From GCA-2731375 sp964590195 (GTDB taxonomy: Bacteria; Pseudomonadota; Alphaproteobacteria; GCA-2731375), in NCBI GenBank assembly GCA_964590195.1, contig CAZPWJ010000001.1:62001-126000 (forward strand): 64,000 nt of DNA, written 5' to 3'. Shown here in pieces: positions 15,571 to 24,185 of this stretch; the stretch's first letter is position 1, and each line of letters opens with the position of its first letter. The position numbers and the translations under genes were made by a program. The notes under the pieces were generated by a model. That model searched no databases. It was not told the origin of the DNA and saw only the letters and a list, made by a program, of their open reading frames with translations.

Positions 15571-17196
15571 TCAACCGGCTGCGCGCGCTTCCATTTTCTT
15601 GGCCCGGCGGCGCTGTACTGACGAAGGAATGCCCATGCCGTCGCGGTACTTCGCCACCGTGCGCCGCGCTATATCAACGCCCGATGCGCGCAGAATATCC
15701 ACCAGCTTGTCATCGGACAGAATGTTGTTCTCCGTTTCCTTGTCGATCAGCCCGCGCAACTGTTCGCGCACCGCCTCCGAGGAGCGGTCGTCACCGCCAT
15801 CGGCGGCCGACAAGGCCGAGGTGAAGAAGTATTTCAATTCGAACACGCCTCTGGGCGTCGCCACATATTTGTTCGACGTGACCCGGGATACGGTACTTTC
15901 GTGTATGCCCACGACCTCGGCGATAGCACGCAGATTCAAGGGGCGCAGATCCTGCACGCCATTGGCCAGGAAGGCGTCCTGCTGGCGCACCAGTTCCGAG
16001 GCCACGGACAAAATTGTCCGGGCGCGTTGATCCAGGGCCTTGATCAACCAGTTGGCCGAATGCAGGCATTCGGAGATATAGGCCTTGTCTTCCTTGCGCC
16101 GGGCCGCTTCGTTCACTTCGGCATAATATTGCCGGTTGACCAAAAGGCGGGGCAGGTTGTCGCTGTTCAATTCGACATTCCAACCGCCATCGGCCTTTTC
16201 CGTGATGAAGACATCCGGCACCACCGGCGCGGCGGTATCATAGTCAAAGGCCAGGCCCGGTTTTGGATTCAGCGCCTTCAGCTCGGCGATCATATCCTCG
16301 GCATCTTCGCCGCTGACTTCGCAGACCTCGCATATTTGCGGTAGGTCCATGGCGGCGAGGAGATGCAGATTTTCCACCAGCCTTTGCATGGCCGGGTCAT
16401 AACGGTTTTTCTCCATCAACTGCAGGGCCAGGCATTCGCTCAGGTCACGGGCAAAAACGCCCGCCGGATCCAGACGCTGCATCTGTTTCAGGACTTCATC
16501 GACAAGTATCTTCTCGCAGCCCAGGCGCTCGGCGATAAAGGCGGTGTCCTCGCTCAAATAGCCCGCTTCATCCAAATGCTCGATCAGATCACCGCCGACC
16601 AAACGCAACACGGGCTCCTGCAACAAAACGTTCATCTGCTCCAAAAGATGGTCTTTCAGGCTGATTTCGCTGCTCAACACCTGTTCCAGGGTAACCGTGC
16701 TGGACTCACCGCCCCCCAAACCCGATCCGGCCCCGGACCAGTCACCGACCTCATAGCCGTCGTCTGAGGCGCCTTTATCCTCGACGTTCGGGCGGTCAGC
16801 AACGCTGTCGTTGCTGTAGGTATCCGTATAATCCGCATCCAAAGCGCCGTCGGCGCCATCCAGGCTGTTGGTGCCGGGCAGGTCGGCATCGCCCAATTCC
16901 ACCGCCGCGGCGTCACCCACCGTGCCTTCGTCGACAATTCCATCACTGGCCGCTACCGCCTCGCCCAGACTATCGACCTGCGGGTCCGCAGTCAGGTTGC
17001 CGTCTTCAATCGCCGCGACTTCGCTAACACCATCCTGATCGGCCCGCTCAAGAATTGGGTTTCGCTCCAGCTCCTGCTCCACATATTGGCTCAATTCCAG
17101 GTTCGTCAACTGCAACAGGCGAATGGCCTGCTGCAATTGCGGCGTCATGACCAGAGCCTGAGTCTGGCGAATATCCAGTCTTGGACCCATAGCCAT
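15571..17196 (-). CDS. rpoN: RNA polymerase sigma-54 factor
   Basis: 541 residues. Region I is the Q/L-rich start (RQTQALVMTPQLQQAIRLLQLTNLEL). Region II, about 60-160, is an unusually long, strongly acidic, low-complexity stretch. The core-binding domain follows, and the C-terminus has the HTH (GIHESTVSRVTSNKYVATPRGVFELKYFF) and the RpoN box ARRTVAKYR. It directs RNA polymerase to -24/-12 promoters activated by enhancer-binding ATPases. Located directly after lptB (11 bases) in the conserved lpt-rpoN-hpf-ptsN order. Confidence 0.97.
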   Translation of the reverse strand: MAMGPRLDIRQTQALVMTPQLQQAIRLLQLTNLELSQYVEQELERNPILERADQDGVSEVAAIEDGNLTADPQVDSLGEAVAASDGIVDEGTVGDAAAVELGDADLPGTNSLDGADGALDADYTDTYSNDSVADRPNVEDKGASDDGYEVGDWSGAGSGLGGGESSTVTLEQVLSSEISLKDHLLEQMNVLLQEPVLRLVGGDLIEHLDEAGYLSEDTAFIAERLGCEKILVDEVLKQMQRLDPAGVFARDLSECLALQLMEKNRYDPAMQRLVENLHLLAAMDLPQICEVCEVSGEDAEDMIAELKALNPKPGLAFDYDTAAPVVPDVFITEKADGGWNVELNSDNLPRLLVNRQYYAEVNEAARRKEDKAYISECLHSANWLIKALDQRARTILSVASELVRQQDAFLANGVQDLRPLNLRAIAEVVGIHESTVSRVTSNKYVATPRGVFELKYFFTSALSAADGGDDRSSEAVREQLRGLIDKETENNILSDDKLVDILRASGVDIARRTVAKYRDGMGIPSSVQRRRAKKMEARAAG

Positions 17197-17207
17197 GCGG
17201 AAAAGCC

Positions 17208-18053
17208 TTACAGTGAGAAACGCTCGCCGAGATACACACGGCGTACGTCGTCATGGCCAACTACATCCGCCGGCGGTCCGGAGGTCAGAACCCGGCCCTC
17301 GTGCAGAATGTAGGCGCGATCGATGATATCCAGGGTCTCGCGCACGTTATGGTCGGTGATCAGCACGCCAACGCCACGGTCCTTGAGGTGCGAGACCAGA
17401 TCCCTGATTTCCCCCAACGCAATTGGGTCAATGCCCGCCAACGGCTCGTCCAGCAGGATAAAGCTGGGGTGCGAGGCCAAGGCGCGGGCAATCTCCACCC
17501 GCCGCCGCTCGCCGCCGCTAAGCGCAATCGATGGGGTGCGGCGCAGATGCGAGATCGAAAATTCCGCCAGCAAGCCTTCCAGCATGGCCTCGCGCCGCTC
17601 GCGGTCGGCCTCGACTACCTCGAGGGCGGCACGAATATTGTTTTCCACCGAAAGGCCGCGAAATATAGAGGCTTCCTGCGGTAAATATCCCACGCCCAGA
17701 CGGGCCCGGCGATACATGGGCAAGTCGGTCACATCCTCGCCATCCAAATAGATGGAACCGCTGTCCGGCGTCAGCAGGCCGGTGATCATATAGAAACAGG
17801 TGGTTTTGCCGGCACCGTTGGGCCCCAACAGGCCGACGGCCTCGCCGCGCTGGACCACCAGGGAGACATCGCGGACCACGGGACGTTTGCGGAAACCCTT
17901 GCCGATTTTTTCCGCGCGCAGGCCCTGGCGCTCAGCCACCAGGCGCGGCTGGTCATCGCCGACAATTGTCGGTGTGTCCGCCGTTGTCGGCCGGGCGCCG
18001 GCGTTGGAATTGCCCTCGGGCTGCATATTGTCGTGTCCGTTGTCACTGGTCAT
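17208..18053 (-). CDS. lptB: LPS export ABC transporter ATPase LptB
   Basis: 281 residues. Walker A GPNGAGKT is at 77-84, the signature ALSGGERRRVEIARAL and Walker B FILLDEPLAGIDP follow, and the switch histidine is in VLITDHNVRETL. The ATPase, with LptF/LptG, extracts lipopolysaccharide from the inner membrane for transport over the LptC-LptA bridge. The first ~45 residues are a polar N-terminal extension absent from the E. coli protein (241 aa). A later start is possible but no better-placed ATG is obvious. Encoded 110 bases after lptA, with rpoN next. Confidence 0.95.
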   Translation of the reverse strand: MTSDNGHDNMQPEGNSNAGARPTTADTPTIVGDDQPRLVAERQGLRAEKIGKGFRKRPVVRDVSLVVQRGEAVGLLGPNGAGKTTCFYMITGLLTPDSGSIYLDGEDVTDLPMYRRARLGVGYLPQEASIFRGLSVENNIRAALEVVEADRERREAMLEGLLAEFSISHLRRTPSIALSGGERRRVEIARALASHPSFILLDEPLAGIDPIALGEIRDLVSHLKDRGVGVLITDHNVRETLDIIDRAYILHEGRVLTSGPPADVVGHDDVRRVYLGERFSL

Positions 18054-18162
18054 TTTTCTTGCCTTTATTGACGTAACAGAACAGGGTTACCGATCACTTA
18101 CCTTCGCATTCAGAAAATATTCATATCACTGTTTTAGGGCCCATTTTCGGCCTGTTGTCCGG

Positions 18163-18747
18163 TCAATTCGCCCCTTTGCCGTTTCGTTTTGGCGGCACGA
18201 AGCGGCCATGCACCCGGCCACCGCTGATCTGGCTCTGCCCGGTGGCGAGGTTCATCACCAATTTGTTGCCCCGCAGCACGTTTTCACCTCGGGTTAGCAC
18301 CACGGTACCGGTCAGGGTCAGGCGCTGATCGGCCACTTCATAGATCCCGATATCGCCCTGGGCCGTCTCCGCCGGCGATGAGACAAAGACCTTTTCAATG
18401 GCATCAATACGAATGATCGTGCCGTTGGCGCCGCCGCTGGCGGCGGAATCGGCGGGCCGATACCAGACCTTCAATTGTTCCGCACGCAACTTGATGCGCC
18501 CCTGAACCGCGATCACATTGCCGGAAAAAACGGCCAGATTCTTGTCCTGCTGGACCTCCAGGTTATCCGCGTTGATATCGATGGGTTGATCGGCATCCGG
18601 GCTTGCGGGCTTGCCCTGCGCGTGCGCCATGCCGGTGCCGGCGATCAGCATGAACGCGGACAACAGCAAAGCCGGCAACAGCAAGACCGGCAGGGCCTTA
18701 ACGAGCGCCCGCAAGTTTTTTCTTCGTATACCTATCAGTTCCGCCAT
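18163..18747 (-). CDS. lptA: LPS transport periplasmic protein LptA
   Basis: 194 residues. A signal peptide is visible (basic start RRKNLRALVK, hydrophobic core LLLPALLLSAFMLIAG, AHA cleavage site). The OstA/LptA jellyroll follows, with PIDINADNLEVQQDKNLAVFSGNVIAVQG, LRAEQLKVWY and a second repeat GDIGIYEVADQRLTLTGTVVL. It bridges LptC and outer-membrane LptD in lipopolysaccharide export. Its start follows the lptC stop by three bases. Confidence 0.93.
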   Translation of the reverse strand: MAELIGIRRKNLRALVKALPVLLLPALLLSAFMLIAGTGMAHAQGKPASPDADQPIDINADNLEVQQDKNLAVFSGNVIAVQGRIKLRAEQLKVWYRPADSAASGGANGTIIRIDAIEKVFVSSPAETAQGDIGIYEVADQRLTLTGTVVLTRGENVLRGNKLVMNLATGQSQISGGRVHGRFVPPKRNGKGAN

Positions 18748-18750
18748 GGC

Positions 18751-19452
18751 CTAACCGTTACCCTGCGCCACGATGTGCATCTTCACATTACCCTTGAAAA
18801 ACAGCCGCTGGCCGAAATCCTCAACTTCCATCCGATCCGCCCTCAAGGTGCCGAATGGGCCCTGGCCGCGCACCGGTTGATCGGAGGTCGCCTGCCCGGT
18901 GTTAAGATCGATTTCCGCGATTTCCGCGTTGAACTCATAGCCCTGATCCGAAAACAGGTTGATGGCGCCCCGCAGGCGCAAATGCTGCCGCTGCTGATGA
19001 TAGACGCCGGTATCCGCCATGACGGTAAACCAGCGGCCATCGGCCATGGACATATCCGCCTGCAGCCGCGTCAGGCTGATCTGGCGCTGATCCTGCAGAT
19101 CCTGGGTGGCCTGGTCGGCGGTCACCACGAATGGCCGGTTTCGGGCGTCGGTGCCCAGATAACGGGGCCGCAGCATGGTCAGTTCGGTGGCGCTGCCATC
19201 TTCGCTGGAGACATAGGAAAGATGAAAGCCCGTGGCCTCGCGAAACTCGTTGGGCCAGATCACCACCGCGACCACCAGACCAAATGCCAGCAGGGGCAGC
19301 AGCAGTTTCATCATGCCGACAAATCGGCTGTATTGTGCAGAGACCCGCCCCCGGCGGCGATCCGGATCGAACTGAAAACGCCGTGTTGGCGCCGCACTAT
19401 CTCCGATGCCCCTCGGTGGGCCGCCCGCCGCAATATCTTGCGTGCGCTCCAT
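18751..19452 (-). CDS. lptC: LPS export system protein LptC
   Basis: 233 residues. An N-terminal polar stretch of about 45 residues precedes a single transmembrane segment (KLLLPLLAFGLVVAVVIWP), then a periplasmic LptC beta-jellyroll with RPRYLGTDARNRPFVVTADQA and the C-terminal FFKGNVKMHIV. It is anchored in the inner membrane and passes lipopolysaccharide from LptBFG to LptA. The start overlaps the stop of kdsD by one base (TGATG), indicating translational coupling. Confidence 0.92.
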   Translation of the reverse strand: MERTQDIAAGGPPRGIGDSAAPTRRFQFDPDRRRGRVSAQYSRFVGMMKLLLPLLAFGLVVAVVIWPNEFREATGFHLSYVSSEDGSATELTMLRPRYLGTDARNRPFVVTADQATQDLQDQRQISLTRLQADMSMADGRWFTVMADTGVYHQQRQHLRLRGAINLFSDQGYEFNAEIAEIDLNTGQATSDQPVRGQGPFGTLRADRMEVEDFGQRLFFKGNVKMHIVAQGNG

Positions 19453-20471
19453 CAGGCGATCCCGGCGCGCAGTATGTCGTGAACGTGCAGGATACCCACC
19501 GGCATGTTGCCCGACCCGCCATCGCCCTGCTGGCTATCGTCGGTGACGAACAGGCAGGTGATCTTGTTGGCATTCATGAAGCCCAGGGCCTCGGCCGCCA
19601 GGGCGCCGGCACGAATGGTCTTGGGCGCGGACGTCATCACCTCGCCCACCGCCTTGCGCATCAAGCCGTCACCCATATGCCGGCTCAGGTCGCCATCGGT
19701 GACAATACCAATCAGCGCGCCGGCGCCATCAACCACGCCGACACAGCCAAAGCGTTTCTCGGTCATGGTCAAAATAGCCGCCGACATGGCCGTCTCCGAC
19801 CCGCACAGCGGCAGCTCGCCGCCCTTGTGCATTAGATCATCGACCCGGACAAATTCCCGGCCCAGGCGGCCGCCAGGGTGCAACACCTGGAATTGATCGG
19901 GGGAAAAACCGCGCCGGTCCATCATGGCGACGGCCAGGGCATCGCCCAGGGCCAGCATCATGGTGGTCGATGTGGTCGGCGCCAGACCCATGGGACAAGC
20001 CTCGGCCATTACCGGCAGAACCAGCGCCACATCCGCCGCCGCGGCAAGCGTCGAGGGCGCCTTGCCAACCATCGCCAAAAGCGGAATGCCGCGGAACTTG
20101 GCATAGGCCACCAGATCATTAAGCTCCGCCGTCTCGCCGGAATTGGACAGGGCCAAAACGCCATCGTCCCGTCCGATCATACCCAGGTCACCATGACTGG
20201 CCTCGCCCGGATGAACGTAATGCGCCGGCGTCCCGGTGGATGCCAGGGTGGCGGCGATCTTGCGCCCGATATGGCCGCTTTTTCCCATGCCGCTGACGAC
20301 CAGCTTGCCGGTAATTCGCGACAACAGATCCACGGCGGCATCAAACGTCTCGTCCAGGCCGTCGGCCAGCAAGCCAAGGCCCTCCGCCTCCAGGCGCAAA
20401 ACCCGCGCCGCCGCCGCGCGCTCGCTGCTATTTTCCGTCGTCAACGCCTCTTCCCGGGTTTCTGCGGGCAC
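19452..20471 (-). CDS. kdsD: D-arabinose 5-phosphate isomerase (KpsF/GutQ)
   Basis: 339 residues. The SIS domain (about 40-175) contains VVSGMGKSGHIGRKIAATLASTG and HGDLGMIGRDDGVLALSNSGETAEL. Two CBS domains follow, from DLMHKGGELPL to the C-terminus. It converts ribulose 5-phosphate to arabinose 5-phosphate, the first step to Kdo of lipopolysaccharide. GTG at 20471 is the start in this frame. Coupling with lptC fits the shared LPS role. CBS domains suggest nucleotide control, as in relatives. Confidence 0.95.
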   Translation of the reverse strand: MPAETREEALTTENSSERAAAARVLRLEAEGLGLLADGLDETFDAAVDLLSRITGKLVVSGMGKSGHIGRKIAATLASTGTPAHYVHPGEASHGDLGMIGRDDGVLALSNSGETAELNDLVAYAKFRGIPLLAMVGKAPSTLAAAADVALVLPVMAEACPMGLAPTTSTTMMLALGDALAVAMMDRRGFSPDQFQVLHPGGRLGREFVRVDDLMHKGGELPLCGSETAMSAAILTMTEKRFGCVGVVDGAGALIGIVTDGDLSRHMGDGLMRKAVGEVMTSAPKTIRAGALAAEALGFMNANKITCLFVTDDSQQGDGGSGNMPVGILHVHDILRAGIA

Positions 20472-20530
20472 TATTCAAGCCTTTGATAATAAATTACTTT
20501 AACAAACATACATTAGATCATACAGAAAGC

Positions 20531-20559
20531 GGCACAATTTCCCATGCGAAAATCGTGCC
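20531..20559 (-). terminator. Hairpin in the AT-rich gap after the RNase D-like gene
   Basis: GGCAC-ATTT (from 20531) pairs with AAAT-GTGCC (to 20559), with one mismatch and an 8-base loop. It lies between the RNase D-like stop and the kdsD start and is followed on the minus strand by GCTTTCTG rather than a clean T-run. It may be a weak terminator or part of the kdsD leader. Confidence 0.35.
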
Positions 20560-20669
20560 AACTTTCGAATTAATTCAGTATGAGCAATAAGATAGGTATG
20601 GTCAAACTCGCAAACAACAGGCGAAAAATAGGTTTGTAGCCCAATCAAGCCCGCGTCGCGGCTGAAACT

Positions 20670-21281
20670 CTAGTGCGAGAAAATATCCGTTTCGGACCAG
20701 CCCGCCAGGTCCAGTTCCGCCCGTATGGGCAGATAGTCGAAGCTGGCCTGGGCCAGATGGCCGCGGCCTTCGCGGGCCAGCATATCCTGCAAAACGCCAT
20801 GCAGGCGATGCAGGTGCAGCACATCGTTGGCGGCATAATCCAATTGCTGGGCCGAAAGCTCGTCCGCGCCCCAGTCGGAGCTTTGCTGCTGTTTCGACAG
20901 ATCAACCCCCAACAGCTCCCGGCAGAGGTCCTTCAGGCCGTGGCGGTCGGTATAGGTCCGCACCAGTTTCGAGGCGATTTTGGTGCAATAGATCGGCGTG
21001 CAGTCGACATTCAGATAACGTTTGATCATGGCCACGTCGAAACGGGCGTAATGAAACAGCTTGGTGACGCCGGGATCGGACAGCATGGCGCACAAATTAG
21101 GCGCCTGATAAACCCCTTTGGCGAATTGCACCAAATGGCAATCACCGTCGCCGGCGGAGAGTTGGATCAGGCAGAGGCGGTCACGGTGAGGGTCGAGGCC
21201 CATGGTTTCGGAATCGATGGCAACCATGCCGCCGAACGACAAACCGTCAGGAAGATCGCCCTTGTGAAGATGATTGGCCAT
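20670..21281 (-). CDS. Ribonuclease D-like 3'-5' exonuclease
   Basis: 203 residues: a single DEDDy exonuclease domain. The acidic residues are D23 and E25 (AIDSETMGL), D82 (FHYARFDVAM), and Y149/D153 (DYAANDVLHLH). It lacks the HRDC domains of full-length RNase D (about 370 aa), so it belongs to the short form common in Alphaproteobacteria. The role is 3' trimming of tRNA or other structured RNA, inferred. The tRNA-Leu gene lies 121 bases upstream on the same strand. Confidence 0.9.
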   Translation of the reverse strand: MANHLHKGDLPDGLSFGGMVAIDSETMGLDPHRDRLCLIQLSAGDGDCHLVQFAKGVYQAPNLCAMLSDPGVTKLFHYARFDVAMIKRYLNVDCTPIYCTKIASKLVRTYTDRHGLKDLCRELLGVDLSKQQQSSDWGADELSAQQLDYAANDVLHLHRLHGVLQDMLAREGRGHLAQASFDYLPIRAELDLAGWSETDIFSH

Positions 21282-21402
21282 TATCTGATGCTGCCTCTAA
21301 TTGACGGATTGGTCTGACGGCCCGGCAGTTGGCCCAATTTTCTTGCTGCCATTCCCCGCACCCCAATTTGGGAAATGCCCCATATTGGAGAAAGAAGGGG
21401 AA

Positions 21403-21489
21403 TGGTGCCCAGGAGAAGACTCGAACTTCCACGGGGTTACCCCCACTAGCACCTGAAGCTAGCGCGTCTGCCAATTCCGCCACCTGGGC
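21403..21489 (-). tRNA. tRNA-Leu (anticodon CAG)
   Basis: Read on the minus strand, the gene starts GCCCAGG, which pairs with CCTGGGC near the 3' end. It contains the D-arm GGCGGAATTGGCAGACGC, the anticodon arm CTAGC-TTCAGGT-GCTAG giving CAG, a long class II variable arm (GGGGGTAACCCC), a T-arm with GTTCGAGT, and an encoded CCA end at 21403-21405. It is 87 nt, as expected for leucine tRNA, and reads CUG codons. Confidence 0.97.
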
Positions 21490-21561
21490 CTCAGGGCGGC
21501 ATCGATACTGCCCAGGCCCGCCATTGTCAAGGCGGCGATGGCCATTAGCCCCTCAATAAAG

Positions 21562-23091
21562 TCAAAAAGTTGTCGGCCAGGTCGCCAGGCGGTGTTTTCC
21601 GATGCCGCCCGTGGGCCGGCGCCGGTGAACCTCCAGCATCCGGCTCAGCCAATCGCGGGTTTCGCGCGGATCAAGCACGGTCTGGGCCCGGTAGCAGGCC
21701 GCCAAATCATAGCCTGAACTATCCTGCATGACCTTGGCGATCAGTTCGCGGTAACGCTCGGGCTCGTCCTCCTCGCGCACCCGGTAGACAACGTTCACCG
21801 CCGCGTTAGGGTCCATGAAGGAAATATCGGCTGTCACCCAGGCCGCCATATGGTCGCAGACACCGGCCCCCATGTTCAGATGCGCCTGGCCGTAACTTTT
21901 GCGCACGATCACCGATAGTTTCGGCACCGTGGCCATTTGCAGGGCCTGGGTATAGTTCATGATCTTGCCCGGCAGGCGCAGTTTTTCGCCCGCCACGCCG
22001 ACCAGAAAGCCCGGCGTATCAGCCAGGGTGATGAGCGGCACATTGAAGCTGTCACATAGGGCGATGAAACTGATCGCCTTGTCGCAGGCGTCGGCATCCA
22101 GGGCCCCGCCCTTGAATTTCGGGTTCGGCGCCATGACCCCGACGCTGCGACCGTTCAGGCGGGCCAGACCGGTGGAGATATTGCGCGCGAAGCGGTCCTT
22201 GATGGGGAAATAGCTGTCCCTGTCGACAATCACGCGGACCACGTCACGCATATCGTAAACCTTGCTGCGGCTTTCCGGCACCACCGTCAGCAAAGCATCC
22301 TGGTCCTGTTCGGCATCGGCGGCGGGTTCAAGCTCGGGCGGGATTTCGCCGTTGTGCGATGGCAGATAGCTGAGGAAGGCCTTGATGGCATCCAGCGCCT
22401 CTTCATCGCTGTCGACGGCCAGGTCCGCCTGGCCCGTGACGCCGGTCTGCATGCGCCAGCCGCCCAGTTCCTCGGGGTCGGGATCTTCCGAGATCGCGAC
22501 CGAAGTGACGTTGGCCGAGGATACCGCCATCACCGCGCCTTTTCGCATCACCACGAAATCAGAGGTCGCCGCCCGCCAGGTGCCGCCGCCATAGCTTTGC
22601 CCCAATACCGCAGCCGCCCTGGGAATTTGCCGGTCATGGCTAAGATCGAAATATTCTCCCGTCTTATGGATGCCTACCGCGCCCATGATATCGGGTATGC
22701 GTCCGCCGGAGCATTCGCACAGCATGATCAGAGGCAAGCCATTCTCGATCGCGGTTTGCCGGCTATGGACCATTTTCTGGCCGGCGATTTCCGCGCTTGA
22801 TGCACCCATGGAGGTGAAATCAGCGGCGTTGACCACCGCCAGCCTGCCATTGATGGTGCCAGTGCCGTCAACGCTGCCGTCACCCGGCGCCCGGTCATGA
22901 TCTTCCACGCGGGCCGGCAGAGCCAGCAAACCCTGTTCGGTGAACGAGCCTTCATCGAACAAATAGGCGATCCGCTGGCGCACGTTCATTACGCCCGCAT
23001 CGCTGAATTCGCGCAGGCGGCGGGGCGATCCCATGGCCAGTGCTTTTTCCCGCCGCGCCGCCAATTCCCGCAATTGCTCTTCCATCGCCAT
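21562..23091 (-). CDS. Acyl-CoA carboxylase carboxyltransferase (beta) subunit
   Basis: 509 residues in the carboxyltransferase family (propionyl-, methylcrotonyl- or related CoA carboxylase). There are two crotonase-like halves: REFSDAGVMNVRQRIAYLFDEGSFTE, GRLAVVNAADFTSMGAS and CECSGGRIPDIMGAVG in the first; GGALDADACDKAISFIALCDSFNVPLITLADTPGFLVG and SVIVRKSYGQAHLNMGAG in the second. It moves carboxylate from carboxybiotin to an acyl-CoA. No biotin carboxylase/carrier gene is near, so it is an orphan subunit here and the substrate cannot be assigned. Confidence 0.85.
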   Translation of the reverse strand: MAMEEQLRELAARREKALAMGSPRRLREFSDAGVMNVRQRIAYLFDEGSFTEQGLLALPARVEDHDRAPGDGSVDGTGTINGRLAVVNAADFTSMGASSAEIAGQKMVHSRQTAIENGLPLIMLCECSGGRIPDIMGAVGIHKTGEYFDLSHDRQIPRAAAVLGQSYGGGTWRAATSDFVVMRKGAVMAVSSANVTSVAISEDPDPEELGGWRMQTGVTGQADLAVDSDEEALDAIKAFLSYLPSHNGEIPPELEPAADAEQDQDALLTVVPESRSKVYDMRDVVRVIVDRDSYFPIKDRFARNISTGLARLNGRSVGVMAPNPKFKGGALDADACDKAISFIALCDSFNVPLITLADTPGFLVGVAGEKLRLPGKIMNYTQALQMATVPKLSVIVRKSYGQAHLNMGAGVCDHMAAWVTADISFMDPNAAVNVVYRVREEDEPERYRELIAKVMQDSSGYDLAACYRAQTVLDPRETRDWLSRMLEVHRRRPTGGIGKHRLATWPTTF

Positions 23092-23240
23092 TCGTTTTCT
23101 CCACGCCAGACTGAATTAACCAGTAACGTTATAGCATGGCTCTCGGAAGCCAAACTGGGATGGCGTAATTTGGACAAGATCACTATGATGCGGCCCACGA
23201 GAGCACGACAACATCGTCAAAGTGATACGGGTACAGCGAC

Positions 23241-24185
23241 ATGGGTAAAGTAACGGTTATCGGCGGCGCCGGATTTTTGGGGCGCTATCTGGTCAAACGG
23301 CTGGCGCAGCAGGGATTGCAGGTTCGCGTCGCGGTACGCGACCCCGAAGCGGCCAGCTTCCTCAAGCCCATGGGCGATGTCGGACAGGTGCAGCCTGTCC
23401 AGGCCAACATCCGCAACGAAGCCTCGATCGCCCGCGCCGTCGCCGGCGCCGATGTGGTCATCAACCTGGCCGGCGTAATGTTCCCGGGCGGTGCGCAAAG
23501 TTTTCAGGCGGTGCATGAAGACGGCGCCGAGATGGTGGCGCGCGCTGCCGCCGCTGCCGGCGCCGGCCGCCTGATCCACGTTTCAGCCATTGGCGCCGAT
23601 GCGGAGGCGAACAGCAAATATGCCCGCAGCAAGGCGGCGGGCGAGGCCATGGTACGGGCGGCCTGCCCCGGCGCCATTATCGTTCGGCCATCAACCATTT
23701 TTGGCGCCGAGGATCATTTTTTCAATCTGTTCGGCCTGCTGGCGACGCTGACCCCCGTGATGCCCCTGCTGGGCGGCGGCAAGGGCCGCATGCAGCCGGT
23801 CTATGTGGGCGATGTGGCCCAGGCCATAGCGACCCTGGCGCAGGACGGGGCGCCCACCGGCGGCTTGTATGAGCTGGGCGGCCCTCAGGTCCTGAGCATG
23901 GCCGAAATAATGGCTCTCGTCTGCGAGCAGACCGGGCGCGACCGCCTGCTGGTATGGTTTCCCTTCGCCCTGATCAAGTTTTACGCCTTTTTCCTGCAAT
24001 TGCTGCCCTGGCGGATCTTGACCATGGATCAGGTGGAGATGTTGAAGGTGGACAATGTCGCCAGCGGCGAACTGCCGGGCCTGGATGATTTGGGTGTGAC
24101 GCCGACGGCCCTGAACGCGGTGCTGCCGCGCTATCTGTACCGCTACCGCAAGGCCGGGCGCCTGCCCTCGACCGAGCAGGTCTAG
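23241..24185 (+). CDS. NAD(P)-binding protein, complex I NDUFA9 subunit family
   Basis: 314 residues of the atypical SDR/NmrA type. The Rossmann motif VIGGAGFLGRYLVKRL is at 5-20, followed by ADVVINLAGVMFP, HVSAIGADAEANSKYARSKAAGEAMV with the Tyr-x3-Lys pair, and the VRPSTIFGAEDHFFNLF block typical of the NDUFA9-like family. A hydrophobic stretch (WFPFALIKFYAFFLQLLPW) lies near 235-255. The mitochondrial homologue is an accessory subunit of NADH dehydrogenase; the bacterial role is inferred. The TAG stop shares the palindrome CTAG with the stop of the convergent SDR gene. Confidence 0.87.
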   Translation: MGKVTVIGGAGFLGRYLVKRLAQQGLQVRVAVRDPEAASFLKPMGDVGQVQPVQANIRNEASIARAVAGADVVINLAGVMFPGGAQSFQAVHEDGAEMVARAAAAAGAGRLIHVSAIGADAEANSKYARSKAAGEAMVRAACPGAIIVRPSTIFGAEDHFFNLFGLLATLTPVMPLLGGGKGRMQPVYVGDVAQAIATLAQDGAPTGGLYELGGPQVLSMAEIMALVCEQTGRDRLLVWFPFALIKFYAFFLQLLPWRILTMDQVEMLKVDNVASGELPGLDDLGVTPTALNAVLPRYLYRYRKAGRLPSTEQV

